64,000 bases of DNA. Source: Pseudomonadota bacterium. GTDB taxonomy: Bacteria > Desulfobacterota > Desulfarculia > Desulfarculales > Desulfarculaceae. The notes beneath the pieces are model-generated. The model ran no database searches. It was not told where the DNA came from and saw nothing but the letters and a program-made list of their open reading frames with translations. Position 1 is the stretch's first letter. The number at the start of each line of letters is the position of its first letter. A program made the position numbers and the translations under genes. Shown here piece after piece: positions 1 through 9,036 of the stretch. The stretch covers positions 29,725 to 93,724 of the forward strand of contig JAHIQI010000043.1 in NCBI GenBank assembly GCA_018902755.1, read 5' to 3'.

Positions 1-1
1 C

Positions 2-2086
2 GAGGCCGAGCGCTGCTGCGAGCAGTTCGGCAACTGCGAGCTGCAAAAGGTGGTCAACTACTTGGGCATCCACCGGGACACCTCCCGTTGGATTCCCGGC
101 GACCGGCCCAAGCTCCTGGACGATCCCCTGTACAAGCGCGATTACAACCTGTGCATCGGCTGCACCCGCTGCGTGCGGGCCTGCGAGGACCTGCGCGGAG
201 TGGGGGCTTTGGGCTTCGTGTTCGATGCTGACGGCCTGGTGCAGGTGGGCACCATGGCCCAGGGCTTGGCCGAGAGCGGCTGCCGCTTTTGCACCGCCTG
301 CGTGGAGGTGTGCCCCACCGGGGCCATCCTGGACCACAAACTGCCCAGCGGGGATAAAAGCAAGGCCCTGGTTCCCTGCCGGAGCGCCTGCCCGGCGGAA
401 ATAGACGTGCCCGAATATCTCCGGCTCATCGCCGCCGGGCAGCCGGACCAGGCCCTGGCGGTGATCCGCCAGCGGGTGCCCCTGCCCGGCGTGCTGGGCC
501 GGGTGTGCATCCATCCCTGCGAGGACAACTGCCGCCGGGGCTCGCTAAACCATCCCATCAGTATTTGTCTGCTCAAGCGCTACGCCGCCGACCAGGGCGG
601 CGAGGCCTGGAAGGCGGGGCTGGAGCGCTTGCCCGCCACGGGCAAGAAGGTGGCCGTGGTTGGGGCGGGGCCCGCCGGGCTGAGCGCCGCCTTTTACCTA
701 GCCCGCAAGGGCCACCAGGTCACCATCCTGGAGGCCGAGGAGCACCCCGGCGGCATGCTGCGCTACGGCATTCCCGCCTACCGCCTGCCCCTGGAGGTGC
801 TCGAGGCCGAAATCGGTGACATCGCCGCCCTGGGGGTGGAGATCAAGACGGGCGCCAAGGTGAGTTCCCTGGAGGAGCTTACCGCCCAGGGCTACGATGC
901 TCTGTTCCTGTCAATGGGTGCCCAGCTTTCGCGGCGTTTGGACATCGACGGCGCTGAGCAGCCCTCGGTGCGCTGGGGCCTGGACTTCTTGAAGGCCATC
1001 CGCCGGGGCGAGAACCCTCAAGTAGGGCCCAAGGTGGTGGTGGTGGGCGGAGGCAACGTGGCCATTGACGTGGCCCTGTCCGCCCTCAGGCAGGGAGCCC
1101 GAGAGGTGGACCTGGTCTGCCTGGAAAAGCGCGAGGAGATGCCCGCCCACCCCTGGGAGGTGGCCCAGGCCGAGGAGGAAGGCGTGAGCGTGCGCAACTC
1201 CTGGGGGCCGCTGAGGGTGGCCCCGGACGGCGTGGTCGCCTTCCGCCGCTGCACAGCCGTGTTCGACCAGCAGGGCCGCTTCAACCCCAGCTACGATGAC
1301 GCCGAGACCATGGAGTTGACCGCGGATCAGGTGATCATGGCCATCGGCCAGGCCACGGACCTGGGCCTTCTGGGCGCGGGCGGCGGGATCGGCGTGGCCC
1401 GGGGCCTCATAGCGGCGGACCCCGACACCATGGCCACGGGCATGGCCGGGGTGTTCACCGGAGGCGACGCGGTGGTCATGCCCGGCGCGGTGATCCACGC
1501 CATCGCCGCCGGGCGCCAGGCGGCCCGGAGCATTGATGCATACCTGGGTGGCGACGGGGACATAGACTTCAGCCTGGCCCGGCCTGAGCCCCCCAGCCCT
1601 CGCCTGGGCCGGGTGGAGGGCTTCGCCTTCCAACCAAGAGTTGCCCCGGCCGAGCTGGCCCCTGAGCTGCGCTCCCAGGGCTACGATGAGATATGCCTGG
1701 GGTTCAGCTCCGAGCAGGCCATGGCCGAGGCCGGGCGCTGCTTGCAGTGTCAGCTAAGGCTGATGATCAGCCAGGTGCCCGGCCCGCCGGAGCATTTGTT
1801 GCCTTTAAGCGCGGAAGCATTAGGCGAGGTGCCGGAAAGCGAAGGCGTGTTCATCCTCTTTGACCAGGAGAAAAACATCCTGGTCATCCAGGGGACCATG
1901 AACCTGCGAGAAGATCTGGCCGAGCGCCTGGAGGGCGACTCCAGCGCGGCCTATTTCGAATACGAACCAGACCCCATGTACTCCAAGGCCGAGAGCGAGC
2001 GCATCCAGGCCTATCTCCAGCGGCACGGCTCCATGCCGCCGGGCGACGGCTCCGGCGGCGGGGATGACCTCGACGATCTGTTCTAG
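2..2086 (+). CDS. FAD-dependent oxidoreductase, NuoG-type ferredoxin + glutamate synthase small-subunit-like (5' partial)
   Basis: The reading frame is open from base 2, so the gene starts upstream of the window; the GTG at 50 is only an internal codon. The visible N-terminus has the end of a NuoG/HndD-type His-Cys cluster motif (GNCELQ, bases about 29-46). A two-[4Fe-4S] ferredoxin module follows, with CIGCTRC...C near base 155 and CRFCTAC...C near base 285. Then comes a GltD-like region: the CRSACPAEID Fe-S domain (about 378), an FAD-binding GAGPAGLSAA motif (about 660) and a second Rossmann motif VVGGGNVAID (about 1040). This layout is known from NAD(P)H-linked oxidoreductases associated with hydrogenases or formate dehydrogenases and from NfnB-like subunits; the partner is off-window. 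The last ~85 residues form a GIY-YIG-like tail, and the extreme C-terminus is Gly/Asp-rich. Family assignment is secure, physiological substrate is not. Confidence 0.85.
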   Translation, partial: EAERCCEQFGNCELQKVVNYLGIHRDTSRWIPGDRPKLLDDPLYKRDYNLCIGCTRCVRACEDLRGVGALGFVFDADGLVQVGTMAQGLAESGCRFCTACVEVCPTGAILDHKLPSGDKSKALVPCRSACPAEIDVPEYLRLIAAGQPDQALAVIRQRVPLPGVLGRVCIHPCEDNCRRGSLNHPISICLLKRYAADQGGEAWKAGLERLPATGKKVAVVGAGPAGLSAAFYLARKGHQVTILEAEEHPGGMLRYGIPAYRLPLEVLEAEIGDIAALGVEIKTGAKVSSLEELTAQGYDALFLSMGAQLSRRLDIDGAEQPSVRWGLDFLKAIRRGENPQVGPKVVVVGGGNVAIDVALSALRQGAREVDLVCLEKREEMPAHPWEVAQAEEEGVSVRNSWGPLRVAPDGVVAFRRCTAVFDQQGRFNPSYDDAETMELTADQVIMAIGQATDLGLLGAGGGIGVARGLIAADPDTMATGMAGVFTGGDAVVMPGAVIHAIAAGRQAARSIDAYLGGDGDIDFSLARPEPPSPRLGRVEGFAFQPRVAPAELAPELRSQGYDEICLGFSSEQAMAEAGRCLQCQLRLMISQVPGPPEHLLPLSAEALGEVPESEGVFILFDQEKNILVIQGTMNLREDLAERLEGDSSAAYFEYEPDPMYSKAESERIQAYLQRHGSMPPGDGSGGGDDLDDLF

Positions 2087-2180
2087 ACGCCCCTGGGGGG
2101 GCGGGGCTATATTTGCAACAAGCCGCCGAGGCTTCCCTCGCCCGCGCGAGAGCGGACCCCGGCGACCCAGGAGGCTTGCC

Positions 2181-2447
2181 GTGACTTGCTCATCCCAGAG
2201 AGAGGCCCAGCTTTTGGCACAGGGCTGGGTCAAACAATTCATGTCCGACGAGCCCCGCCTCAGCGAGATGGTGGAGGAGTACATCGCCCTGGGCTTCCAG
2301 GTGCACCTGGAGCCGGTGGACCCCGTCGCCTGCGCCGGCGGCTCGGGCTGCACGGCCTGTTTTGAAATGCCCGAGGTGGCGGCCAAGTTCAAGATAATCT
2401 TCACCCGCTCCGGGCCGGATAAGCCCGGAAAAAACGAGGGAGTTTAA
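2181..2447 (+). CDS. Small Cys-containing protein of unknown function (88 aa)
   Basis: I chose the GTG at 2181 because AGGAGG lies 6 bases before it (2169-2174); a frame extending back into the upstream gene has no ribosome binding site. The protein is soluble and mostly helical at the N-terminus. It contains a Cys cluster CAGGSGCTAC (C-x5-C-x2-C), which could hold a metal or be redox active. It follows the Fe-S flavoprotein by 94 bases in the same direction, which suggests co-expression and a redox-accessory role, but this is inference. I do not recognise a named family. Confidence 0.7.
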   Translation: MTCSSQREAQLLAQGWVKQFMSDEPRLSEMVEEYIALGFQVHLEPVDPVACAGGSGCTACFEMPEVAAKFKIIFTRSGPDKPGKNEGV

Positions 2448-2495
2448 AGCCCAGGCCACGGTTGTTTCCTGGCCCGTGCCGGGCTATGATTCCTC

Positions 2496-3323
2496 ATGCT
2501 CCGCCGTAAACTCATAACCCCTGCCGCCCTCATGCTTTGGCTGTTGCCTTGGCTGGCCGCCCCGGCTTTGGCTCAAGAGGCCCTGTTGCCCGCCTGGCAG
2601 ACCCTGGGCCCCAAGCTGGAGTTCGCGCTGTGGGAAAACCTGGTCCCCTCCCGCAGCGGCAGTTCCCTGGTGGCCCTCTTGCGGGTGGACCCCAGCCGCT
2701 ACAGCTTCAAGGTGCTGGCCGCCCCCAAGGGCGAGGAAGGCTACACCGCCGGGCAGTGGCGGGGGCAGAGCGGGGCCCTGGCCGTGTTCAACGCCGGGCT
2801 CTACACCCCCGAGGGACGCCACCTGGGCTATCTACTGCAAAACGGCAAGGAACTGAGCCCCCTGGTGCCCCAACAGGACGGCCTTTTCCTGGCCGGGCCT
2901 CGGGAGCGGGAGATTCCCGCCGTGCGTATCCTGGACCTGCGCTACACCCCCTTCGACCCCCGCCTGAACCCCTACCAGCAGGCGGCCCAGTCTCTGATGC
3001 TCCTGGACCGCTTCGGCATGATAAGGGTGCGCCGGTCGCCCAAGGTGGCCAACCGCACCGCCCTGGCTATAGATGAAAAGGGACGCATCCTGGTGGTGGT
3101 CACCGAAGGGGGCCACACCCTCTGGGAACTGGCCCAGGCGCTCAAAAACAGCGGCCTGGCCCTTCGGGAGGTCATGACCATGGACGGCGGGGCCGAGTCC
3201 CAGCTCGCCGTGGCGGTGGGGGAGTTCACCTACGAGCACTACGGCCGGACAAGCCCGGCCCCGGACCTGCCCTGGACCCGCCAGGCCCTGCCCGCGGTGC
3301 TGGCCGTCTTCAATAAAAAGTAG
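2496..3323 (+). CDS. Secreted phosphodiester glycosidase family (NAGPA/DUF2233-like) protein
   Basis: 275 aa with a clear signal peptide: basic MLRRK start, hydrophobic stretch to about residue 25, and AxA cleavage site before QEALL. The mature part matches the phosphodiester glycosidase (NAGPA, formerly DUF2233) fold. Visible hallmarks are AVFNAGLY (about 90), a central LAIDEKGRILVVVTEGGHT strand/turn (about 192), and the family's MTMDGGAESQLAV motif (about 227). Members cleave or bind sugar phosphodiesters outside the cytoplasm; the substrate here is unknown. No good Shine-Dalgarno precedes the ATG. The gene is convergent with ftsZ, with a strong GC hairpin between them. Confidence 0.82.
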   Translation: MLRRKLITPAALMLWLLPWLAAPALAQEALLPAWQTLGPKLEFALWENLVPSRSGSSLVALLRVDPSRYSFKVLAAPKGEEGYTAGQWRGQSGALAVFNAGLYTPEGRHLGYLLQNGKELSPLVPQQDGLFLAGPREREIPAVRILDLRYTPFDPRLNPYQQAAQSLMLLDRFGMIRVRRSPKVANRTALAIDEKGRILVVVTEGGHTLWELAQALKNSGLALREVMTMDGGAESQLAVAVGEFTYEHYGRTSPAPDLPWTRQALPAVLAVFNKK

Positions 3324-3342
3324 ATAAAGCCTAAAAGGTGGG

Positions 3343-3376
3343 GGCCGCCGGGACCGAGGGGGCGGCCCCGGCGGCC
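3343..3376. terminator. GC-rich intergenic hairpin between convergent genes
   Basis: A perfect 10-bp inverted repeat GGCCGCCGGG (3343-3352) / CCCGGCGGCC (3367-3376) with a 14-base loop sits in the convergent gap between the glycosidase gene and ftsZ. No long U-run follows on either strand, so intrinsic termination is plausible but not proven. Confidence 0.4.
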
Positions 3377-3453
3377 GTGGGCATGGTGTCCCGGCCCGGG
3401 CACGCGCCGTCAGCGCGGCCACTGGGCCGGAGGTTGGGCTTATCTAAGAACGC

Positions 3454-4638
3454 TTAGTCGGCCTGGCGGCGCAAGAACGCTGGCCAGTCCAGATCACTGC
3501 TGTCGCTGTTCACGCCGCGTCCCGCCTGGGGACCGGGGGAGGATATACCCCGGAGAGACGCGTTGCTGCGCCGGTAGATGCGCACGTTGTTCTCATCGAT
3601 CTCGCTGATGTCCATCTCGCGGCCACCGCCGCCGCCGGCCACGGCCACTCGCCTTACCTCGCGGACCTCCTCGGCCTGGCCTATGCCGGTGGCGATCACG
3701 GTCACCCGCATGCGCTCTCCCATGGAGGGGTCGATGACCGTGCCCCAGATGATGTTGGCGTCCTCGTGGGCCGCCTCCTGGATGAAGGTGCTGGCCTCGC
3801 TCACCTCGTCGATGGTGATCTCGTCGCTGGCGGTGATGTTCACCAGCACGCCGCGGGCGCCGTCGATGGTGATGTCCTCGAGCAAGGGGTTGTTTATGGC
3901 CCGGGTGGCCGCCTGCAAGGCGCGGTCGTCGCCGCTGGCCTCGCCGGTGCCCATGAGGGCCACGCCCATCTCGCCCATCACCGTGCGCACGTCGGCGAAG
4001 TCCAGGTTGATCAGACCCGGGGTGATGATGAGATCGCTGATGCCCCTGACCGCGTAGAGCAACACCTCGTCGGCCTTTTTGAGCATATCCTCGAAGCGGG
4101 CGTTCTTGGGGGCCAAGGAGCGCAGGCGGGTGTTGGGGATCACGATCAAGGTGTCCACCACCTTTTTCAGCTCGTCGACCCCGTACTCGGCCTGCTTGAA
4201 GCGGCGCTTGCCCTCGAAATCAAAGGGCTTGGTGACCACGGCCACGGTGAGCGCGCCCACCTCCTTGGCCACCTCGGCGATTACCGGCGCTCCGCCGGTG
4301 CCGGTGCCGCCTCCCAGCCCGGCGGTGACGAAGACCATGTCGCTGCCCGAAAGCAACTCCTTGATCTTGTCCCGGTCCTCCAAGGCGGCCTGGCGGCCCA
4401 CCTCGGGATCGGCCCCGGCCCCGAGGCCTCGGGTGAGGTTGTGCCCCAACTGCAAGTGCACTCTGGCCTTGCTGTGCTCCAGGGCCTGCAAGTCCGTGTT
4501 GGCGGCGATGAATTCCACCCCTTTGAGACCCGCGGTGATCATGTTGTTAAGGGCGTTGTTACCGCCGCCACCGACTCCCACCACGCGCAACTTGGCGTTG
4601 GCGTCGAGGTTGTCAACCATCTGGATTTCCATGCTCAT
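3454..4638 (-). CDS. ftsZ: Cell division protein FtsZ
   Basis: 394-aa tubulin-like GTPase that polymerises into the Z ring. The start at 4638 is chosen because GGGGGAGG precedes the ATG; an in-frame ATG 45 bases upstream has no ribosome site and would add residues that are not FtsZ-like. Visible motifs: GGGGNN nucleotide-binding loop (about 22), the tubulin signature GGGTGTG (about 110), the T7-loop region NLDFAD (about 210), and the C-terminal FtsA/ZipA-binding peptide WPAFLRRQAD at the very end, after a short linker. It is the last gene of the dcw operon, 23 bases after ftsA. Confidence 0.98.
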   Translation of the reverse strand: MSMEIQMVDNLDANAKLRVVGVGGGGNNALNNMITAGLKGVEFIAANTDLQALEHSKARVHLQLGHNLTRGLGAGADPEVGRQAALEDRDKIKELLSGSDMVFVTAGLGGGTGTGGAPVIAEVAKEVGALTVAVVTKPFDFEGKRRFKQAEYGVDELKKVVDTLIVIPNTRLRSLAPKNARFEDMLKKADEVLLYAVRGISDLIITPGLINLDFADVRTVMGEMGVALMGTGEASGDDRALQAATRAINNPLLEDITIDGARGVLVNITASDEITIDEVSEASTFIQEAAHEDANIIWGTVIDPSMGERMRVTVIATGIGQAEEVREVRRVAVAGGGGGREMDISEIDENNVRIYRRSNASLRGISSPGPQAGRGVNSDSSDLDWPAFLRRQAD

Positions 4639-4661
4639 AGCAACCTCCCCCGTGAGGTTTT

Positions 4662-5888
4662 CTAAATGACTTCCTTGAACCACTTACGCATACGCTTGGT
4701 GATCCGGTTGAAGATCTTCTGGTCGCGTATGCGGAACTTTTCCTCGTCGCGGTTGTGCGCTCCGTAGAGCAGCAGGCCCACCGCGGTTGCGTACATCGGG
4801 CTTTTGACCACGTCGCTAAGCCCGCCGGTGCCCTGTGGGTATCCCAGGCGCGCGGGCATGTTGAATATCTGCTCGGCCATCTCCTCCATGCCCTCGATGA
4901 GCGAGGAGCCGCCGGTCACCACCACCCCTCCGGCCAGGGCCGAACCGGGGTAGTTTTCGGCTATCTCACGCTGGGCCAGGACGAGTATCTCCTCCACCCT
5001 GGCCTCCAAAATCTCGGCCACCAGGGCCCGGCTCACCTTTTGCGGCGGGCGTCCGCCCACCCCTTCCACCAGCACCGCGTCATCGCGCCCAGCCAGGGAG
5101 CTCAGGCAGCAGCCGTAGTTGCGCTTGAGCTTCTCAGCCGCGGCCACCGGGGTGCGTAGCCCCATGGCCAGGTCGGTGGTCAGGTTGTTGCCGCCCAGGG
5201 CCACCCCGCCGGTGTGCTTGATGGCCTGGCCGGAGAACAGGGCCAGGTCGGTGGTGCCGCCGCCGAAGTCCACCAGGATCACCCCCAGGTCGCGCTCCTC
5301 GGGGGTCAGCACCGCCTCGGCGCTGGCCAGCGACTGCAACACGATGTCGCCCACGTCCAGCCCGGCGGAGTTGCAGCACTTGATGAGGTTGTGCACGCTG
5401 GCCACCGCGCCGGTCACCAGGTGCACGTCGGCCTCCAGGCGCAGGCCGCTCATGCCCACCGGGTCGGTGATGCCGCCCCGGCCGTCCAGGATGTATTGTT
5501 GGGGCAGAATGTGGATCACCTCGCGGTCGGTGGGGATGGCCACCGCCCGGGCGTTGTCCACCACCCGCTCCTTGTCGCGGACCGTGACCTCGCTGCCCTT
5601 GACCGCCACCACCCCGTGGGAATTGAAGCCCTTCACGTGACCGCCGGCGATTCCGGTGTTCACCGAGGTTATCTCCACCCCGCTCATCAGTTCGGCCTCT
5701 TCCACCGCCTTCTTGATGCTGGCCACGGTGGTCTCGATATTGACCACCACGCCCTTGCGCAGGCCTTCGGAAGGATGGCTGCCCATGCCCAGGACTTCGA
5801 CCTTGTCGCCGGTGACCTCGCCCACCACCGCGCAGATCTTGGTGGTGCCTATGTCCAGGCCCACGATTATTTCGCCGCCCTTTTTCAT
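4662..5888 (-). CDS. ftsA: Cell division protein FtsA
   Basis: 408-aa actin-like membrane tether for FtsZ. The ATG at 5888 overlaps the ftsQ stop (ATGA). Visible: phosphate-1 loop VGLDIGTTKICA (about 9-20), a second phosphate motif VDFGGGTTDLAL (about 205), an adenosine-motif region VVTGGSSLIEGM (about 330), and an amphipathic basic C-terminal end (RMRKWFKEVI) typical of the membrane-targeting helix. Length is normal for the family. It lies directly between ftsQ and ftsZ, as in most dcw clusters. Confidence 0.97.
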   Translation of the reverse strand: MKKGGEIIVGLDIGTTKICAVVGEVTGDKVEVLGMGSHPSEGLRKGVVVNIETTVASIKKAVEEAELMSGVEITSVNTGIAGGHVKGFNSHGVVAVKGSEVTVRDKERVVDNARAVAIPTDREVIHILPQQYILDGRGGITDPVGMSGLRLEADVHLVTGAVASVHNLIKCCNSAGLDVGDIVLQSLASAEAVLTPEERDLGVILVDFGGGTTDLALFSGQAIKHTGGVALGGNNLTTDLAMGLRTPVAAAEKLKRNYGCCLSSLAGRDDAVLVEGVGGRPPQKVSRALVAEILEARVEEILVLAQREIAENYPGSALAGGVVVTGGSSLIEGMEEMAEQIFNMPARLGYPQGTGGLSDVVKSPMYATAVGLLLYGAHNRDEEKFRIRDQKIFNRITKRMRKWFKEVI

Positions 5889-6775
5889 GCCTTCTCCCGG
5901 CCCAGGCGCACCACTACGCGCCGCCAAGACTCCAGGTCGATGAGCCTGGCCCGCTCCAGCTCGCCGCGCCGGGCCAGATCGCCGCGCACCTGCTCCAGGC
6001 GGGCCAGGCGGCGGGAATAATCCTTGAAGCCCAGGCGGACCACCGGGGCCGTGTCGTTGAACACCAGGCTGAGGCCCCAGACCCGGTCCAGGTGCACCTC
6101 GGACAGGCGCCCGCCGGGGGCCAGATCCGCCGGGGGCAAAACGGCCAAAAGCTGTTTGACCGCCTCCACCAGGCTCAGCACCTCGTCGTCGGGCTGGGCC
6201 AGGTCGGCCCGGCTGAGGCCGGTTATCACCGGCATGTCGGGCAGGGCCCGCCGCCGGTGCACCGAGATGGGCCTCAGGTTCTCGTCCAGGTAGAACAGGC
6301 GGCCTTCCACCAGGGCCATTAGCATGGGGCGGCGCTCGGTGACCCGTATCACCACCGTGTCCGGCAGGCGGCGGCTCACCTCGGCCTGCTCCACCCAGGG
6401 GATGGCCCGCACCCGCGCCGCGATCTTGCCCACCGGCAGGGCCAACAGGTTGCTGTCGCTGCCCACCTCGGCCGCGCTTAGGATGTCCAGGCGGCTGAGA
6501 TGGCCGGTGCCCTGCACCACGGCCCGCTGCACGGCCAGGGCCCGGCTGGTGCTCAGAATCCCCCAGCCGGTGAGGAGAGCCGCGCTCACCAGCAGGAACA
6601 GGCACCCGGCCAGCACCACCCGGCGGGCCAAGCCCTTGGCCGCGGCGGGCAGAGGCTTGGCCTCCTTCACCGCCGGGGCGCGCTTGGCCACCCGCTGGGC
6701 GGCCAGGCTGGCCTTCATCGGCTTGGCGCGGCCGTCCTGGCGGGGACGCCTGTTATTTGGGCGGCGTTTAAACAC
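5885..6775 (-). CDS. ftsQ: Cell division protein FtsQ/DivIB
   Basis: 296-aa bitopic protein that links early and late divisome proteins. It has a long basic cytoplasmic tail (residues 1-50, many Arg/Lys/Pro), one transmembrane helix (about 51-72, VVLAGCLFLLVSAALLTGW), a POTRA domain (about 80-150, with WVEQAEVSRRLPDTVVIRVTER) and a FtsQ-type beta domain. The start is GTG at 6775, overlapping the murB stop by 8 bases; the stop overlaps the ftsA start by 4. Sequence similarity in this family is low, so identification rests on topology, POTRA motif and position in the operon. Confidence 0.93.
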   Translation of the reverse strand: MFKRRPNNRRPRQDGRAKPMKASLAAQRVAKRAPAVKEAKPLPAAAKGLARRVVLAGCLFLLVSAALLTGWGILSTSRALAVQRAVVQGTGHLSRLDILSAAEVGSDSNLLALPVGKIAARVRAIPWVEQAEVSRRLPDTVVIRVTERRPMLMALVEGRLFYLDENLRPISVHRRRALPDMPVITGLSRADLAQPDDEVLSLVEAVKQLLAVLPPADLAPGGRLSEVHLDRVWGLSLVFNDTAPVVRLGFKDYSRRLARLEQVRGDLARRGELERARLIDLESWRRVVVRLGREKA

Positions 6776-7670
6776 CGACCACCTCCACCTCGGGCTCCAG
6801 GCGCACGCTGAAGGCGTCCATGACCTTGAGCACCACCGTGTTGATAAGGCTCAGGATGTCGGCCGCGCTGGCCCCGCCCCGGTTCTCGATGAAATTGGCG
6901 TGCACCCGGCTGATGACCGCCCCGCCCACGGCCAGGCCCTTGAGCCCGGCGGCCTCGATGAGCCGCCCCGCGTGGTCGCCCGGCGGGTTCTTAAAAACGC
7001 TGCCCGCAGTGCGCGCGGCCAGGGGCTGGCGCAAACGGCGCAGCTCCAGCAGGGCCTTGCGGCGGCGCTCCACCTCGGCGGGCATGGTGGCCTTCAGGCC
7101 CAGGCGGGTGTCCAAAACCATGGCCCCAGCGGGCAGCACCCGTCGGCGGTAGCCCGAGGGTAAGTCCTTGCCCGCCGCTTCGACGACCTGACCGCTGGGC
7201 AGAAGCAGGCTCACCGCCGAGGTCAGCTCGGCCATGTCGCCGCCGTGGGCCCCGGCGTTGGTGGCCACCGCTCCGCCCAGGCTGGCGGGTATGCCCGCGG
7301 CCCACTCCAACCCGGCCAGGCCCCGGCGGGCGGCCAGGCGCACCGCGCCGGGCAGGGGAGCCCCGCCCCCGGCCAAGAGGGTGTTGCCCTCCAGGGCCAG
7401 CTTGCCCAGCTCGCCGCCCAGGCGGATCATCACGCCGGGGAAGCCCGCGTCGCCCACCAGGAGATTGGAGCCTCGGCCCAGGGGCTTGTAGACCACCCCG
7501 GCCTCGCCGCAGACGGTGACCAGCCAGGAGGCCTCGGCCACGCTGTTCACCCGGACCAGGCACCAGGCCGGACCGCCCACGCCCCAGGTGGTGTGGCGGC
7601 TCATGGGCTCGTCGAAGCGGGCCCTGGAGCCCAGCCGGGCCTGAATCAGCTCTTTAAGCTCAATCGGCAT
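6768..7670 (-). CDS. murB: UDP-N-acetylenolpyruvoylglucosamine reductase
   Basis: 300-aa FAD enzyme that reduces UDP-GlcNAc-enolpyruvate to UDP-MurNAc with NADPH. Visible motifs: HTTWGVGGPA (about 25), the FAD-binding GRGSNLLV (about 66), the catalytic Ser region TAGSVFKNPPGDHAG (about 220) and the conserved Glu near the C-terminus (LEPEVEVVG). The short form without the Tyr-loop insertion suggests a type II MurB. It overlaps murC by 11 bases and ftsQ by 8, so translation is probably coupled. Confidence 0.97.
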   Translation of the reverse strand: MPIELKELIQARLGSRARFDEPMSRHTTWGVGGPAWCLVRVNSVAEASWLVTVCGEAGVVYKPLGRGSNLLVGDAGFPGVMIRLGGELGKLALEGNTLLAGGGAPLPGAVRLAARRGLAGLEWAAGIPASLGGAVATNAGAHGGDMAELTSAVSLLLPSGQVVEAAGKDLPSGYRRRVLPAGAMVLDTRLGLKATMPAEVERRRKALLELRRLRQPLAARTAGSVFKNPPGDHAGRLIEAAGLKGLAVGGAVISRVHANFIENRGGASAADILSLINTVVLKVMDAFSVRLEPEVEVVGV

Positions 7671-9036
7671 GGCTCTCCACCAGTTCCTCGCCCAGGCGCC
7701 ACACGTCGCCCGCGCCCAGAGTTAAAAGCACGTCCGTGGGCCCCAGCAGCCGGGCCAGCTTGGCCGCCGCGTCCTGGCGGCTGCCCACGTACTCCACCGA
7801 GCGGTGGCCGTGGGCCCGGATGGCCTCGGCCAAGCCCTCGGCGCTCACCGAGGGGTCTTCCGCTTCCCCGGCGGCGTAGATATCCAACACCAGAAGCTCG
7901 TCCGCCCCGTAGAAGGAGGTGGTGAACTCCTCGAAAAGGTCGCGCAGGCGGCTGTAGCGGTGGGGCTGGAAGGCCACCACCAGACGACGCTCCGGCCAGC
8001 ACTCGCGAGCGGCGGCCAGGGTGGCCTTGATCTCGGTGGGGTGATGGCCGTAGTCGTCCACCACCAGGCAGCCGCCGGGTCCGGTGCCCTTGGCCTCGAA
8101 GCGCCGCCCCACGCCCTGGAAATTGGCCAGGGCCTGCTTGGCCGCCTCCAGGTCCACGCCCAGCTCCAGGGCCACGGCCAGGGCGGCCAGGGAGTTTTGC
8201 ACGTTGTGCCGCCCCGGCAGGGGCAGCTCCACCTGACCGGCGGCCTCGCCGCGCACGTACAGGGTGAACTGGGTGCCCATACCGGCGGGGCGCGGGTCCC
8301 GGGCCTGGATGTCGGCCTGGGAGGATAGCCCGTAGGTGATGGTGCGCTTGTTGACCCGGGGGATGAGCCCGGTGAGGCGCGCGTCGTCCAGGCACAGCAC
8401 CGCCGCGCCGTAGAAAGGCACCTTGTTGATGAACTCCACGAAGGCCTCGTCCAGGGCCTGGTCCGAGCCGTAGTGCTCCATGTGCTCGCGGTCCACGTTG
8501 GTGACCACCACCACCACCGGGCTCAGCCGGGTGAAGGAGCCGTCGCTCTCGTCGGCCTCGGCCACCAGGAACTCTCCCGAGCCCAGGCGGGCGTTGCTGC
8601 CCAGGGCCCCCACCTTGCCGCCCACCACCACGGTGGGGTCCAGGTCGCCGGCGGCGAGCAGAGTGGCCACCAGGGAGGTGCAGGTGGTCTTGCCGTGGGC
8701 CCCGGCCACGGCCACGCCGTACTTGAGGCGCATAAGCTCGGCCAGCATCTCGGCCCGGGGGATCACCGGGATCAGACGCTCGCGGGCGCCCTGCACCTCG
8801 GGGTTGTCCTCGTGCACCGCCGAGGAGACCACCACCACGTCGGCCCCCTCCACATGATCGCGGTGGTGACCCACTTCCACCCTAGCCCCCAGCTTGGCCA
8901 GGCGGCGGGTGGTGTCGCTCTCCTTGAGATCGCTGCCGCTCACCTGGTGGCCCAGGTTGAGGAGCACCTCGGCGATGCCGCTCATGCCGATGCCCCCGAT
9001 GCCCACGAAGTGGATGCGCTGGTGCTTGTGGTACAT
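7660..9036 (-). CDS. murC: UDP-N-acetylmuramate-L-alanine ligase
   Basis: 458-aa cytoplasmic Mur ligase adding L-Ala to UDP-MurNAc using ATP. The ATG at 9036 follows AAGGAGG and overlaps the murG stop by one base (TGATG). Visible: N-terminal dinucleotide-like HFVGIGGIGMSGIAE (about 8-22), the ATP P-loop GAHGKTTCTSL (about 113-123), and the central VTNVDREHMEHY motif (about 180) with the Mg-binding Glu/His region. The C-terminal domain has the DDYGHHPTEI motif (about 322). Length is standard. Confidence 0.97.
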   Translation of the reverse strand: MYHKHQRIHFVGIGGIGMSGIAEVLLNLGHQVSGSDLKESDTTRRLAKLGARVEVGHHRDHVEGADVVVVSSAVHEDNPEVQGARERLIPVIPRAEMLAELMRLKYGVAVAGAHGKTTCTSLVATLLAAGDLDPTVVVGGKVGALGSNARLGSGEFLVAEADESDGSFTRLSPVVVVVTNVDREHMEHYGSDQALDEAFVEFINKVPFYGAAVLCLDDARLTGLIPRVNKRTITYGLSSQADIQARDPRPAGMGTQFTLYVRGEAAGQVELPLPGRHNVQNSLAALAVALELGVDLEAAKQALANFQGVGRRFEAKGTGPGGCLVVDDYGHHPTEIKATLAAARECWPERRLVVAFQPHRYSRLRDLFEEFTTSFYGADELLVLDIYAAGEAEDPSVSAEGLAEAIRAHGHRSVEYVGSRQDAAAKLARLLGPTDVLLTLGAGDVWRLGEELVESHAD

